NCBI GenBank assembly: GCA_020356065.1
Contig: CP070632.1
Location: forward strand, 766,656-830,655
Direction: 5' to 3'
From: Nitrospiraceae bacterium
GTDB lineage: Bacteria > Nitrospirota > Thermodesulfovibrionia > UBA6902
Length of the DNA stretch: 64,000 nt
Position 1 is the stretch's first letter, and every line of letters starts with the position of its first letter. The translations under genes and the position numbers were made by a program. The notes beneath the pieces were generated by a model that was not told the origin of the DNA, did no database searches, and saw nothing but the letters and a program-made list of their open reading frames with translations. Below are positions 8,524-16,823 of this stretch, in pieces.

Positions 8524-9645
8524 TTACGTGACCGCCTGCCTGATTATTCCAGCGATATGCTCTGCCTGCTCCGGTTCGAGCTCGGGGTACACAGGGATGG
8601 AGAGTACTTCCCTTGATGCTATTTCACTTACGGGAAAGTCTCCTTCAGTATAATGAAGATATTGAAATGCCTGCTGCAGGTGAAGCGGCAATGGATAGTA
8701 AACGACAGACGAAACAGAATTATTACTCAATGCTTCTTTGATTATATCTCGTGACGGTGATTGTATGGTGTACTGATGATATACGTGACTTCTGTCCGGG
8801 AGTTCTACCGGACAGAAAACAGAATCACTCAAGATTGATGTATATATATGTGCAATATTTCTCCGTTTCTGATTGTACTCATCTATTTGTTTCAGCTTTA
8901 TTCTCAGGATTGCGGCCTGTATCTCATCCAGTCTGCTGTTATAGCCAAGAAAACTGTGTTCATAAGGGCCGACTGTACCATGATTCCTGAGCAGCATTAC
9001 CTTTTTATATAAGTCCGTATTATTGGAAATCATCATGCCACCGTCGCCATATGCTCCCAGATTCTTGCTCGGGTAAAAACTGAAGCACCCTGCATCACCC
9101 ATGCTTCCTACTGGTATATCTTTGTATTTTGCCCCAAAAGCCTGTGCACAATCCTCTATGACATAAAGGTTATATTTGTTTGCGATCTCCATAATTTCAG
9201 TCATATCGGCCGGCTGTCCAAAAAGGTGCACGATTACTATTGCCGTTGTTTTCTTCGTAATACGCTCCTCGATTTTTGATACGTTAATATTCAGCGTATC
9301 TCTATTGATATCAACAAAAACAGGAGTTGCTCCGACATATGCTATTGACTCAGCAGAAGCTATAAAGGTAAAAGGCGTTGTGATGACTTCATCACCCCGT
9401 TTAATCCCGAGAGCCTTTAAACATAAATGCAGAGAGTCTGTTCCGGATGCCAGACCTACACCGTGTTTCACAGTGTGATATGCTGCTATTTCTTCTTCGA
9501 GCGAGCAGACATTCTGGCCGAGAACGAATTGACCGCTTTCAATTATCTCCTTCAGCGCAGACTTGATTTTCTCCTTAATCGGCATGTATTGAGCCTTGAG
9601 GTCCAGCATGGGGATAACGTCTTTGTTCAGATATGTTTCTGACAT
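8524..9645 (-). CDS. gnnB: DegT/DnrJ/EryC1-family sugar aminotransferase, probable GnnB
   Basis: PLP-dependent transaminase that would convert a UDP-3-keto-sugar to the 3-amino sugar. The PLP lysine lies in FYPSKNLGAYGDGG; TPFTFIASAES and EDCAQAFGA are family motifs. At 373 residues it is normal. It is the last gene of the lpx operon, 6 bp after a Gfo/Idh/MocA dehydrogenase. In Acidithiobacillus and Leptospira, the GnnA/GnnB pair makes UDP-GlcNAc3N for lipid A, and gnnAB lie near lpxA. That precedent plus this context supports GnnB. An O-antigen amino-sugar transaminase (WbpE-like) is the alternative. Confidence 0.78.
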   Translation of the reverse strand: MSETYLNKDVIPMLDLKAQYMPIKEKIKSALKEIIESGQFVLGQNVCSLEEEIAAYHTVKHGVGLASGTDSLHLCLKALGIKRGDEVITTPFTFIASAESIAYVGATPVFVDINRDTLNINVSKIEERITKKTTAIVIVHLFGQPADMTEIMEIANKYNLYVIEDCAQAFGAKYKDIPVGSMGDAGCFSFYPSKNLGAYGDGGMMISNNTDLYKKVMLLRNHGTVGPYEHSFLGYNSRLDEIQAAILRIKLKQIDEYNQKRRNIAHIYTSILSDSVFCPVELPDRSHVYHQYTIQSPSRDIIKEALSNNSVSSVVYYPLPLHLQQAFQYLHYTEGDFPVSEIASREVLSIPVYPELEPEQAEHIAGIIRQAVT

Positions 9646-9651
9646 GGCAGT

Positions 9652-10575
9652 TCAGGCAGTCAACCCGTGGTTCACGAGTCCGGATATTTTCAGAGCAACT
9701 TTCAGCGCTTCTTTCCCTTCATGACCAGAAACAAGGGGCTGGTCTGATCTTTTAACGCAATCGATAAAAGATATCAGTTGTTCTTTTAATGGTTCTTTTT
9801 CTTCAGGTCTTTCGGTCGTTTGCTGCACTGTACCATTATTTGTTTTCATGTATGTTGTAATTTCCTGTCTCTGATAGTCCAGGCTTAAATACGCATTGTG
9901 CTGAAAGACCTTGAGTTGTCTGACCTTATCAGTGGCCATTCTGCTCGTCACGGCTTCTGCAATACATCCGTTTTCAAATTCAATCCATGCGTGCGCCACA
10001 TCGATGTTTTCGGTAAGAACCTTGGCACCTGTCGCACGGATATCTGATATTTCAGAATTCACCAAACTTAATATTATATCTATGTCATGTATCATTAAGT
10101 CAAGAGTCACATCCACATCAATGCCTCTCCCCAGAAATGGGGACAATCGCTGAGATTCAATAAACTGCGGTCTGTCTACCATATTGCTTATAAGAGATAC
10201 ACCGGAATTAAACCGCTCGAGGTGACCGACCTGAAATATAAGATTTCTTTTTTCTGCTTCGTTTATGAGGCTGTCAGCTTCCGCAATTGTTGATGTTATG
10301 GGTTTTTCGAGAAGTATGCATTTATTGTGTTTCAGAAAGTCCATCCCGGTCTCGAAGTGGAGGGTGGTGGGGACTGCGATACTGACCGCATCAACAGTAT
10401 CGATTACTTCCATATAATCCCGATATGCATGGCAGTTATATTGCGACGCAACTTCATGCGCCCTGTCATAATTGATATCAACGACTCCAACAAGTTTCAC
10501 ATCGTCCATGTCTGCATAGATTCTTGCATGATGCATCCCAATTGACCCGACTCCTATGACCGCAACATTAATCAC
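9652..10575 (-). CDS. gnnA: Gfo/Idh/MocA-family oxidoreductase, probable GnnA
   Basis: NAD(P)-dependent sugar dehydrogenase expected to oxidise the 3-hydroxyl of UDP-GlcNAc. The N-terminal Rossmann motif is VIGVGSIGMHHA, and the family motif EKP occurs in ILLEKPIT near residue 90. The GTG at 10575 has GGAG 9 nt upstream and overlaps the lpxI stop by 8 bp. A TTG at 10590 would add five residues. Its place between lpxI and an aminotransferase gene matches a GnnA role in diamino lipid A synthesis. The enzyme family is broad, so the substrate is inferred from neighbours. Confidence 0.78.
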   Translation of the reverse strand: MINVAVIGVGSIGMHHARIYADMDDVKLVGVVDINYDRAHEVASQYNCHAYRDYMEVIDTVDAVSIAVPTTLHFETGMDFLKHNKCILLEKPITSTIAEADSLINEAEKRNLIFQVGHLERFNSGVSLISNMVDRPQFIESQRLSPFLGRGIDVDVTLDLMIHDIDIILSLVNSEISDIRATGAKVLTENIDVAHAWIEFENGCIAEAVTSRMATDKVRQLKVFQHNAYLSLDYQRQEITTYMKTNNGTVQQTTERPEEKEPLKEQLISFIDCVKRSDQPLVSGHEGKEALKVALKISGLVNHGLTA

Positions 10576-11422
10576 TTTTTTTAACTCCAACCACTGTTAT
10601 TCCTGTAGTATCAGCTTCCCTTATGAATTCTTCTTTGTCCAGTATAATGCATTTTCCTGCTTCAAGAGCGAGCACTCTGGCAGATACGTTATTCATTGAG
10701 CGAAGTGTTTGAATCCCGACAACCGGCACATCAAAACGCATGTCCTGCTGCGGTTTGCTTACTTTTATGATGACCGCGCCCTTTTCGGCAAGTTTTCCAC
10801 CCCTGCTGATGGCCTGATCTGTGCCTTCGATTGCCTCGATAGCCATGACCGCAAGATTCTTGACCACAATGGTCTGACCAATGTCCAGACCACCGATTTT
10901 TTTTGCAATATTCCAACCAAAGTTAATGTCCCCGAGATCCTTTTCAGTAGGTTTCCTGCGCGTCATGATCCCCTCAGTGACCAGAAGATCTTTGGTAAAA
11001 TCGGTTGTATTATGGACAGTTATTCCTTTCTTTTCAAGTTCTCTGACAACAGCGCTCATTATGGTATCATCTGAGTGGTTTTTCAGGGAGAAAAGCAGCT
11101 TGACGGCCTTAAGATCAGGAATAATAGTCGTTTTATTTTCATATAACAGTGTCTTTGGTACCTTGCCTGCCATAACAACATTGGTTATCGAGAGCTTTTT
11201 TAATAACGACAGGAGTCCTCCAAAACGGCCCAGGTTTATTTTATGGAATTCATCAGAAACAGGCTTCAGGGACTCATCAGCAGGGGGCTGCAGTGCAATT
11301 GCAACAACATAATGACCCATTTTTTTTGCCTCTGCAGCAAGGGTCAGCGGAAGTCCTCCCATACCGGCTATCAGTCCCAGCTTATCCGGATTATCAGATG
11401 AGCCGGATGTCTTTACCGGCAT
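10568..11422 (-). CDS. lpxI: UDP-2,3-diacylglucosamine pyrophosphatase LpxI
   Basis: Hydrolyses UDP-2,3-diacylglucosamine to lipid X, replacing the unrelated LpxH in many phyla. The 284-residue sequence has the family opening LGLIAGMGGLPLTLA and the C-terminal catalytic-domain segments RGGKLAEKGAVIIKV, DMRFDVPVVG and ALEAGKCIILD. It overlaps lpxA by 10 bp upstream and gnnA downstream, so the block is probably one transcript. Confidence 0.92.
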   Translation of the reverse strand: MPVKTSGSSDNPDKLGLIAGMGGLPLTLAAEAKKMGHYVVAIALQPPADESLKPVSDEFHKINLGRFGGLLSLLKKLSITNVVMAGKVPKTLLYENKTTIIPDLKAVKLLFSLKNHSDDTIMSAVVRELEKKGITVHNTTDFTKDLLVTEGIMTRRKPTEKDLGDINFGWNIAKKIGGLDIGQTIVVKNLAVMAIEAIEGTDQAISRGGKLAEKGAVIIKVSKPQQDMRFDVPVVGIQTLRSMNNVSARVLALEAGKCIILDKEEFIREADTTGITVVGVKKSD

Positions 11423-12192
11423 ATGCCTCTTTTATTCTTTTCGATAAATTCGATAAAACGCTTTATCTCTTCGGAATGCTTATTTTCACGTTTTAATTTC
11501 TTTATGGCTTCTTTTAAGGTAAGTTTACTGCGGAAGAGGACCTTGTATGCGTGCTTCAGTTCTTTAATGGTGGCTTCCTCGAAATCGTGTCTTTTAAGGC
11601 CTATGGTGTTGAGACCATACAGTTTGGCCCTGTCCCCGGCTGCAGTGGTAAAGGGGGGAATGTCCTGGGGAATGGCGCTGAACCCGCCGATCATTGAATA
11701 TGCTCCTATTCTCGTAAACTGGTGAACAGCCACATGACCTCCTATAAAGGCATAATCTTCAACTTCTACATGGCCTGCCAGTGTAGTGGTATTTGCCATG
11801 ATCGTATGATCACCGACTCTGCAGTCATGGGCAATGTGAACATAGGCCATAAGAAAATTATTATTTCCAATTTTTGTTATATTGTCTCCGCTGATCGATG
11901 CCCGGTGTATGGTGATATATTCCCTGATAATATTTTTATTGCCGATTTTCACTTTTGTCCGTTCGTTGTTGTAGCGCGTGTCCTGCGGGGGAAGCCCGAT
12001 GGATGTGAAAGGATATACCATGCAGTCACTGCCTATATCTGTTTCTTCAATTATTACATGGGAGATGAGTTTTGTGTTTTTCCCAATCTTCACTCTTTTG
12101 CCAATAATACAGTAAGGACCGATCTCCACCCCATCGGAGAATTTTGCTCCTGAATCAACCACAGCAGTACGATGAATTTTAGGTTTAGCCAT
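11413..12192 (-). CDS. lpxA: UDP-N-acetylglucosamine O-acyltransferase (or 3-amino analogue N-acyltransferase) LpxA
   Basis: First acyl transfer of lipid A synthesis. Hexapeptide repeats run through most of the 259 residues ([32 protein letters not shown]). The catalytic His region is [13 protein letters not shown], and the C-terminal helical domain is present. The start is ATG 12192, preceded by AGGAG with 7 nt spacing. A longer frame beginning at 12285 lies inside fabZ and is rejected. It overlaps fabZ by 8 bp. With gnnAB in the same operon, the preferred acceptor may be UDP-GlcNAc3N, which would give an amide-linked 3-acyl chain; this is inferred. Confidence 0.93.
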   Translation of the reverse strand: MAKPKIHRTAVVDSGAKFSDGVEIGPYCIIGKRVKIGKNTKLISHVIIEETDIGSDCMVYPFTSIGLPPQDTRYNNERTKVKIGNKNIIREYITIHRASISGDNITKIGNNNFLMAYVHIAHDCRVGDHTIMANTTTLAGHVEVEDYAFIGGHVAVHQFTRIGAYSMIGGFSAIPQDIPPFTTAAGDRAKLYGLNTIGLKRHDFEEATIKELKHAYKVLFRSKLTLKEAIKKLKRENKHSEEIKRFIEFIEKNKRGICR

Positions 12193-12625
12193 TTTCCAAC
12201 TCCTGATCAGACACCATGGCAGTAAATTCAGCCTCTGATACGAGTTTGTCATCAACAAAGGCCTGTCCGGAAAATTTCCACACATTCTTCCTGTTCTTGA
12301 TTATATGTACCTCAATTCGTAACTGGTCACCCGGAATTACGGGTTTTCTGAATTTTGCCTTTTCAATGCTCATAAAATACGTAGATTTTCCATTCGCTCC
12401 TGAATGATAGGCTAATATACCTGAAACCTGTGCCATGGCCTCTACGATGAGGACACCGGGCATTATGGGATAATCAGGGAAGTGTCCCTGAAAAAAAGGT
12501 TCGTTAGCTGTTACATTCTTTATTCCGACCGCTTTTACATCGGGTTCTATCGTGGTTATTCTGTCAACCAGAAGAAAGGGGTATCGATGGGGAAGTATAT
12601 TTCGAATTTCACGGTTATTCATCAT
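12185..12625 (-). CDS. fabZ: 3-hydroxyacyl-ACP dehydratase FabZ
   Basis: Dehydrates 3-hydroxyacyl-ACP in fatty acid synthesis and so competes with LpxA/LpxD for hydroxyacyl-ACP. The 146-residue hot-dog protein has [11 protein letters not shown] and the active-site helix [20 protein letters not shown] with its catalytic His and Glu. AGGAGG precedes the ATG pair at 12625/12622. The gene overlaps lpxD by 11 bp and lpxA by 8 bp, in the classical lpxD-fabZ-lpxA order. Confidence 0.95.
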   Translation of the reverse strand: MMNNREIRNILPHRYPFLLVDRITTIEPDVKAVGIKNVTANEPFFQGHFPDYPIMPGVLIVEAMAQVSGILAYHSGANGKSTYFMSIEKAKFRKPVIPGDQLRIEVHIIKNRKNVWKFSGQAFVDDKLVSEAEFTAMVSDQELENG

Positions 12626-13691
12626 CTGATGGTACCTCCTTGCTTGATACTTCAGATTTTGGGACGATAATGGATTGTATCTTATTTTCGATTTCCTGTA
12701 AACGCTTTATATACTCAGGCAATCTCTTCACTATACTTTGAGATCTTAACCATGCAGTGTGAGGAATGGCAGGTCTGCCTGCGTACACCCGGCCTTCCGG
12801 GATATCCCCAGCGATGCCTGACCCTGCTGCTATTACTGCACCGGAACCTATGGTCACATGATCTTTAACTCCGACTTTACCTGCAAGAATAACCCTGTCA
12901 CCTACCTCGACACTGCCGCTTATCCCCACCTGAGAAACAATGATACAGTTTTTTCCGATCGACACATTATGAGCAATCTGGACCTGATTGTCTATTTTTG
13001 TACCCCGACCGATAACAGTGTTTCCAGTCGCTCCCCTGTCGATCGAAACATTTGAACCTATTTCAACATTATCTTCAATAATGACTCCCCCGATCTGGGG
13101 GATTTTATAATGTTCTCCTTTTTCCAGAATATATCCGAATCCATCAGAACCGATAACAGTGCCGGAATGTATAATCACGTTTCTTCCTATGAAAACTTGT
13201 TCCAGAATCGAAACATTGGCATGAATAACGGAATCGTTGTTGATGGATACTCCTTTGGCAATATATGCTCCCGGAAAAATGGTGACCCGGTCTCCCAATC
13301 TTACATTATCACCAATATAAGCAAGGGGGTAAACCGATATATCATTACCGAAATTGACATTATACCCTATCTCAGCCCTTTCACTTATGCCTGATGGAGG
13401 ACGGGGATTCGCATACAATGTTTCAAGCACCCTGGCAAATGCGTATTGGGGATTTCCTGCGACGACTATATTGATCCGGTCATTGCTGTCTTTAAGGAAC
13501 TCTGCAGACTTTTTATCAGTAATGACCGCAGAGGCCTTTGTGCCGGGTACATCAGAAAGGGTTTTTTTATCGGACAGAAATGTTATTTCACCCTGCCCGG
13601 CATCCCTGATACCTCTAGCTCCGGTAATTTCCACATCCCGGTCACCGATGACCGTGCCGTCAATGAGAGCAGCCAGTTCTGAAAGTTTCAT
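12615..13691 (-). CDS. lpxD: UDP-3-O-acylglucosamine N-acyltransferase LpxD
   Basis: Adds the second hydroxyacyl chain in lipid A synthesis. The N-terminal uridine-binding domain begins [17 protein letters not shown]. It is followed by a long left-handed beta-helix with hexapeptides and the active-site region [13 protein letters not shown]. The C-terminal helix ends in an acidic, serine-rich tail. The length of 358 residues is normal. It lies 39 bp downstream of skp and overlaps fabZ. Confidence 0.95.
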   Translation of the reverse strand: MKLSELAALIDGTVIGDRDVEITGARGIRDAGQGEITFLSDKKTLSDVPGTKASAVITDKKSAEFLKDSNDRINIVVAGNPQYAFARVLETLYANPRPPSGISERAEIGYNVNFGNDISVYPLAYIGDNVRLGDRVTIFPGAYIAKGVSINNDSVIHANVSILEQVFIGRNVIIHSGTVIGSDGFGYILEKGEHYKIPQIGGVIIEDNVEIGSNVSIDRGATGNTVIGRGTKIDNQVQIAHNVSIGKNCIIVSQVGISGSVEVGDRVILAGKVGVKDHVTIGSGAVIAAGSGIAGDIPEGRVYAGRPAIPHTAWLRSQSIVKRLPEYIKRLQEIENKIQSIIVPKSEVSSKEVPSDDE

Positions 13692-13730
13692 TTTATGAAC
13701 CTGTTTAAGTGCTGTTTATTACCTGTTTAA

Positions 13731-14261
13731 TTACTTCGAGGCCGGGGCCTCTTTTTTCGTTACGGTATTAAACTGCTTTATCACAAGATCTGTCAGGTCT
13801 TCCTTTTCTGAAAAGTACACGAGTCCGGCAGAGAATTTTTCAAATATCGCTGTATATCCCCTTTCCCGAGCTATGTCGCTTACCGTAACCCTGATATCAT
13901 TAATAATATCATTCATGAATTCGTCCTGTTTTTTCTTGACCTCATCCTGTGAATCCTGAACCATTCTCTGGTATTCCTTAGTCAGTTTTTCACGCTCGTT
14001 CTTTTTGTCTTTGAGAGCCTGGGGATTTAATACGGATGACTGTTTTGCTATTTCCATATCCAGCTCTTTGATTTTGTTCTCTTTTTCAGCGATGACCGAC
14101 TGTTTTGCCTGAACTATTCCCTCAAGCACACCAACAGCTTTTATTCCTCTGTCAGACTCATTCAGCGCCCTGTTCATATCCACATACCCGATCTTTACGT
14201 CTGCTGCGTGAGCACTGACAGCAAAAAACATCGTGATAGCTGTAATTAATAATTTCTTCAT
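13731..14261 (-). CDS. skp: OmpH/Skp-family periplasmic chaperone
   Basis: Periplasmic holdase for unfolded outer-membrane proteins on their way to BamA. A 176-residue protein with a signal peptide (MKKLLITAITMFFAVSAHA). KIGYVDMNRALNES is the family's opening strand, and a charged coiled-coil helix (about residues 45-120) forms the tentacle. AGGAGG is upstream of the ATG. Its position directly after bamA and before lpxD is the conserved order in many Gram-negative bacteria. Confidence 0.92.
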   Translation of the reverse strand: MKKLLITAITMFFAVSAHAADVKIGYVDMNRALNESDRGIKAVGVLEGIVQAKQSVIAEKENKIKELDMEIAKQSSVLNPQALKDKKNEREKLTKEYQRMVQDSQDEVKKKQDEFMNDIINDIRVTVSDIARERGYTAIFEKFSAGLVYFSEKEDLTDLVIKQFNTVTKKEAPASK

Positions 14262-14345
14262 AAAGCCTCCTGTCAGATTTATTATTTATCAAAAAACATA
14301 ATACAATATTTGTACATAATGATACATCTAAACTGCCATGAACAT

Positions 14346-16649
14346 CTAAAAAAGTCCGCCCATTGAGAACTCAACCCTGTTTGACTTCTCGTCCTCTTTC
14401 GGATCAAGATTAAAACCCCACTCCAACCGTATCGGTCCGAGAGGAGACATCCATCGTGCACCGAAACCCGCTGTGCTTCTTAGATCATAATCCGAAATGT
14501 CGTTGTCTGTGTCAAACGCGCCTCCATAATCATAAAAAATCACCCCTTTTAACCCCGCTTCCAGTGAGATGGGAAAAATAAATTCAATATTCAGAATCGC
14601 CTCCATGTCACCACCTATTATTTCATCATTCTCATTTCGTGGACCGCCCTCTCCAAATCCCAGCCCTCTGAGTGTGTTAATCCCGCCCACATAAAACCTT
14701 TCATACAGCGGGAGTTCTTCGCCATTGTAACCGGTAGCATAACCCAGTCTTCCACGAATACTGAACGTTGTCTTCCAGAATCCCGGGAAATATGATGTTG
14801 AATCTATGACAGACCGTACGAAGTAATTATCTCCTCCCAAACCGGCCACTGTGGTGTACAAGGCCGTACGACTTCCTGAGGTGGGATCAATGTAATTGTC
14901 ACGTGTATCTTTCCATATGGATGGACTTATACTGCTTGTCAGCCTTTTCCCTTCCTGTTCTCTGATTATTATGGAGGCATTGTCGGATATATCTGTAATG
15001 TTCGCTTCTTCAATGCTGTATGAGATCTTTCCTCCCACATATTCAGAAAAATCTTTTCCAAAACCGACATATCCACCGGTTGATCTTTTGTCATAATCCG
15101 GATATTCGGTATTGTCGTTATATACCCCAACCGACGCAGATATCGGTCTGTCCAAGAACCAGGGATCTCTTAAAGACAGGTTATAGTTTGTTCTGCGGGC
15201 ACTGAGGTCCGCCTTAAGCCTGATCTGGTATCCTTTACCAAATAAATTTGACTGTGAAATTTCACCCATAATCATAAATTTATCTATTGAACTGTACCCA
15301 CCACCTAAGCTCAACATGCCTGTTAATTTTTCTTTTACTCTGATGTCCATGTCAATGAGATGATCTTCCGGATGAGGTATTGGATTGATATCTACGGATT
15401 CAAAATAGTTAAGATTCGTGATTCTCTGATAGCTTCTTTTTAAAAGACTTTTATTAAACGTGTCACCTTCATCAAGCCTTATTTCCCTCCGTATTACCTT
15501 GTCACGAGTTTTGGTATTGCCGGAAATGCTGATTCTCCCTATGCTGAATATCTCACCTTCAGTCACAGATAGCGTGATAAAAACCGTTTTTTGCTCAGGA
15601 TTAATGTCTATCACCGGATTTACATCTGCCCGGGCATAACCTTTGTCCATATATTTATCAATAATCCTGTCGATGTCAGACCTGAGTTCACTTCTGTTAA
15701 ATATCTGTCCGGCCGAGATCGTAATCAGTTCAGAGAGTTCATCTGTTGTGTATACGGTATTACCCTGGATTTTGATGTCTTCAATATTGTATCTGTCTCC
15801 TTCGGACAGGGATACTTTCAAAAAGAGTTTTTTTCTGTCAGGGCTCAGTCTGATCTCTGGTTCGGATACAGCAACATAAATATAACCTTCGCTGTGGTAC
15901 AGCCGCCTTATGCGTTCCATATCTTCAGCAATCTGGTCTTTCCTGTATATGCCTGAGCCTGTCAAAAAAGAAAAGAGCCACCGTTTTTTTGTCTTCATTG
16001 CCTTCATTACCCTGTCATCAGGAATGGAATTGTTGCCTACAATATCTATGCCCTTGATTACCACTTTCGGGCCTTCCTCGATCTGGTATGTCAGGGCAAC
16101 GGCATCTTCAGATATCTCCCTGACTATGGGTACGACCTTTATCAGCCAGTATCCTTCCGACTGATAATACGTTACAATATTTTGTACATTATCAAGTATG
16201 AGAGACATATTTGACACGGCCCCGGCAGTGATTGTGATATGTTCCCTGAGTTTCTCCATGTCGATTTCATCATAGCCCTGAAAATCAATACTTGTTATGG
16301 TGGGCTTTTCAATGAAGATGTAGTAGAGTTTCACTCCTCCTTCATGAGACTCGATTTCGATCCTGATATCTTCGAAGTATCCTATTTTATAAAGATTTTT
16401 AATGTCTTCCTTTACACTGTCCTTGGAAAAGACAGATCCCTCAATACTCTTTATTTTCGATAGGATGGTGGCGGAACTGATTTTATCGTTGCCTTTTATC
16501 TCCAGCGCTTTGATAACCGGTGCTGATTCAACCTGTGTCGCGATGCCGTTGTTTATAAATAAAAAGACAGATAAAAATAAGGCTGTGAATAAGCACAGAG
16601 TTTTTTTGCGATCTACTGGCTGGTTCCTGAGTTTATAAGGTTTAGTCAA
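14346..16649 (-). CDS. bamA: outer membrane protein assembly factor BamA
   Basis: Central Omp85 component of the BAM complex. At 767 residues it has a signal sequence, five POTRA-like domains (about residues 45-420) and a C-terminal 16-stranded barrel ending in phenylalanine (SMGGLF). The VRGF-type loop 6 motif appears as LRGLGFGEGGPRNE. The TTG start at 16649 has GGGAG 6 nt upstream. It is the first gene of the minus-strand bamA-skp-lpxD-fabZ-lpxA-lpxI-gnnA-gnnB block and is divergent from leuS. Confidence 0.95.
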   Translation of the reverse strand: MTKPYKLRNQPVDRKKTLCLFTALFLSVFLFINNGIATQVESAPVIKALEIKGNDKISSATILSKIKSIEGSVFSKDSVKEDIKNLYKIGYFEDIRIEIESHEGGVKLYYIFIEKPTITSIDFQGYDEIDMEKLREHITITAGAVSNMSLILDNVQNIVTYYQSEGYWLIKVVPIVREISEDAVALTYQIEEGPKVVIKGIDIVGNNSIPDDRVMKAMKTKKRWLFSFLTGSGIYRKDQIAEDMERIRRLYHSEGYIYVAVSEPEIRLSPDRKKLFLKVSLSEGDRYNIEDIKIQGNTVYTTDELSELITISAGQIFNRSELRSDIDRIIDKYMDKGYARADVNPVIDINPEQKTVFITLSVTEGEIFSIGRISISGNTKTRDKVIRREIRLDEGDTFNKSLLKRSYQRITNLNYFESVDINPIPHPEDHLIDMDIRVKEKLTGMLSLGGGYSSIDKFMIMGEISQSNLFGKGYQIRLKADLSARRTNYNLSLRDPWFLDRPISASVGVYNDNTEYPDYDKRSTGGYVGFGKDFSEYVGGKISYSIEEANITDISDNASIIIREQEGKRLTSSISPSIWKDTRDNYIDPTSGSRTALYTTVAGLGGDNYFVRSVIDSTSYFPGFWKTTFSIRGRLGYATGYNGEELPLYERFYVGGINTLRGLGFGEGGPRNENDEIIGGDMEAILNIEFIFPISLEAGLKGVIFYDYGGAFDTDNDISDYDLRSTAGFGARWMSPLGPIRLEWGFNLDPKEDEKSNRVEFSMGGLF

Positions 16650-16823
16650 ACAAAGCTCCCGAGGAAAAAATTAAGTCGTAGTATAGCACTAAGATAGTTT
16701 TAAAATCCAATGACAGTATCAGGACTTACCGTGTCTGGCGTGAATAATTATCAGCATGATAATTATGGTAAAATACTTAACTTAAATCAAAAAAATATTA
16801 CGATAGAACGGCGGAGGAAGCAC

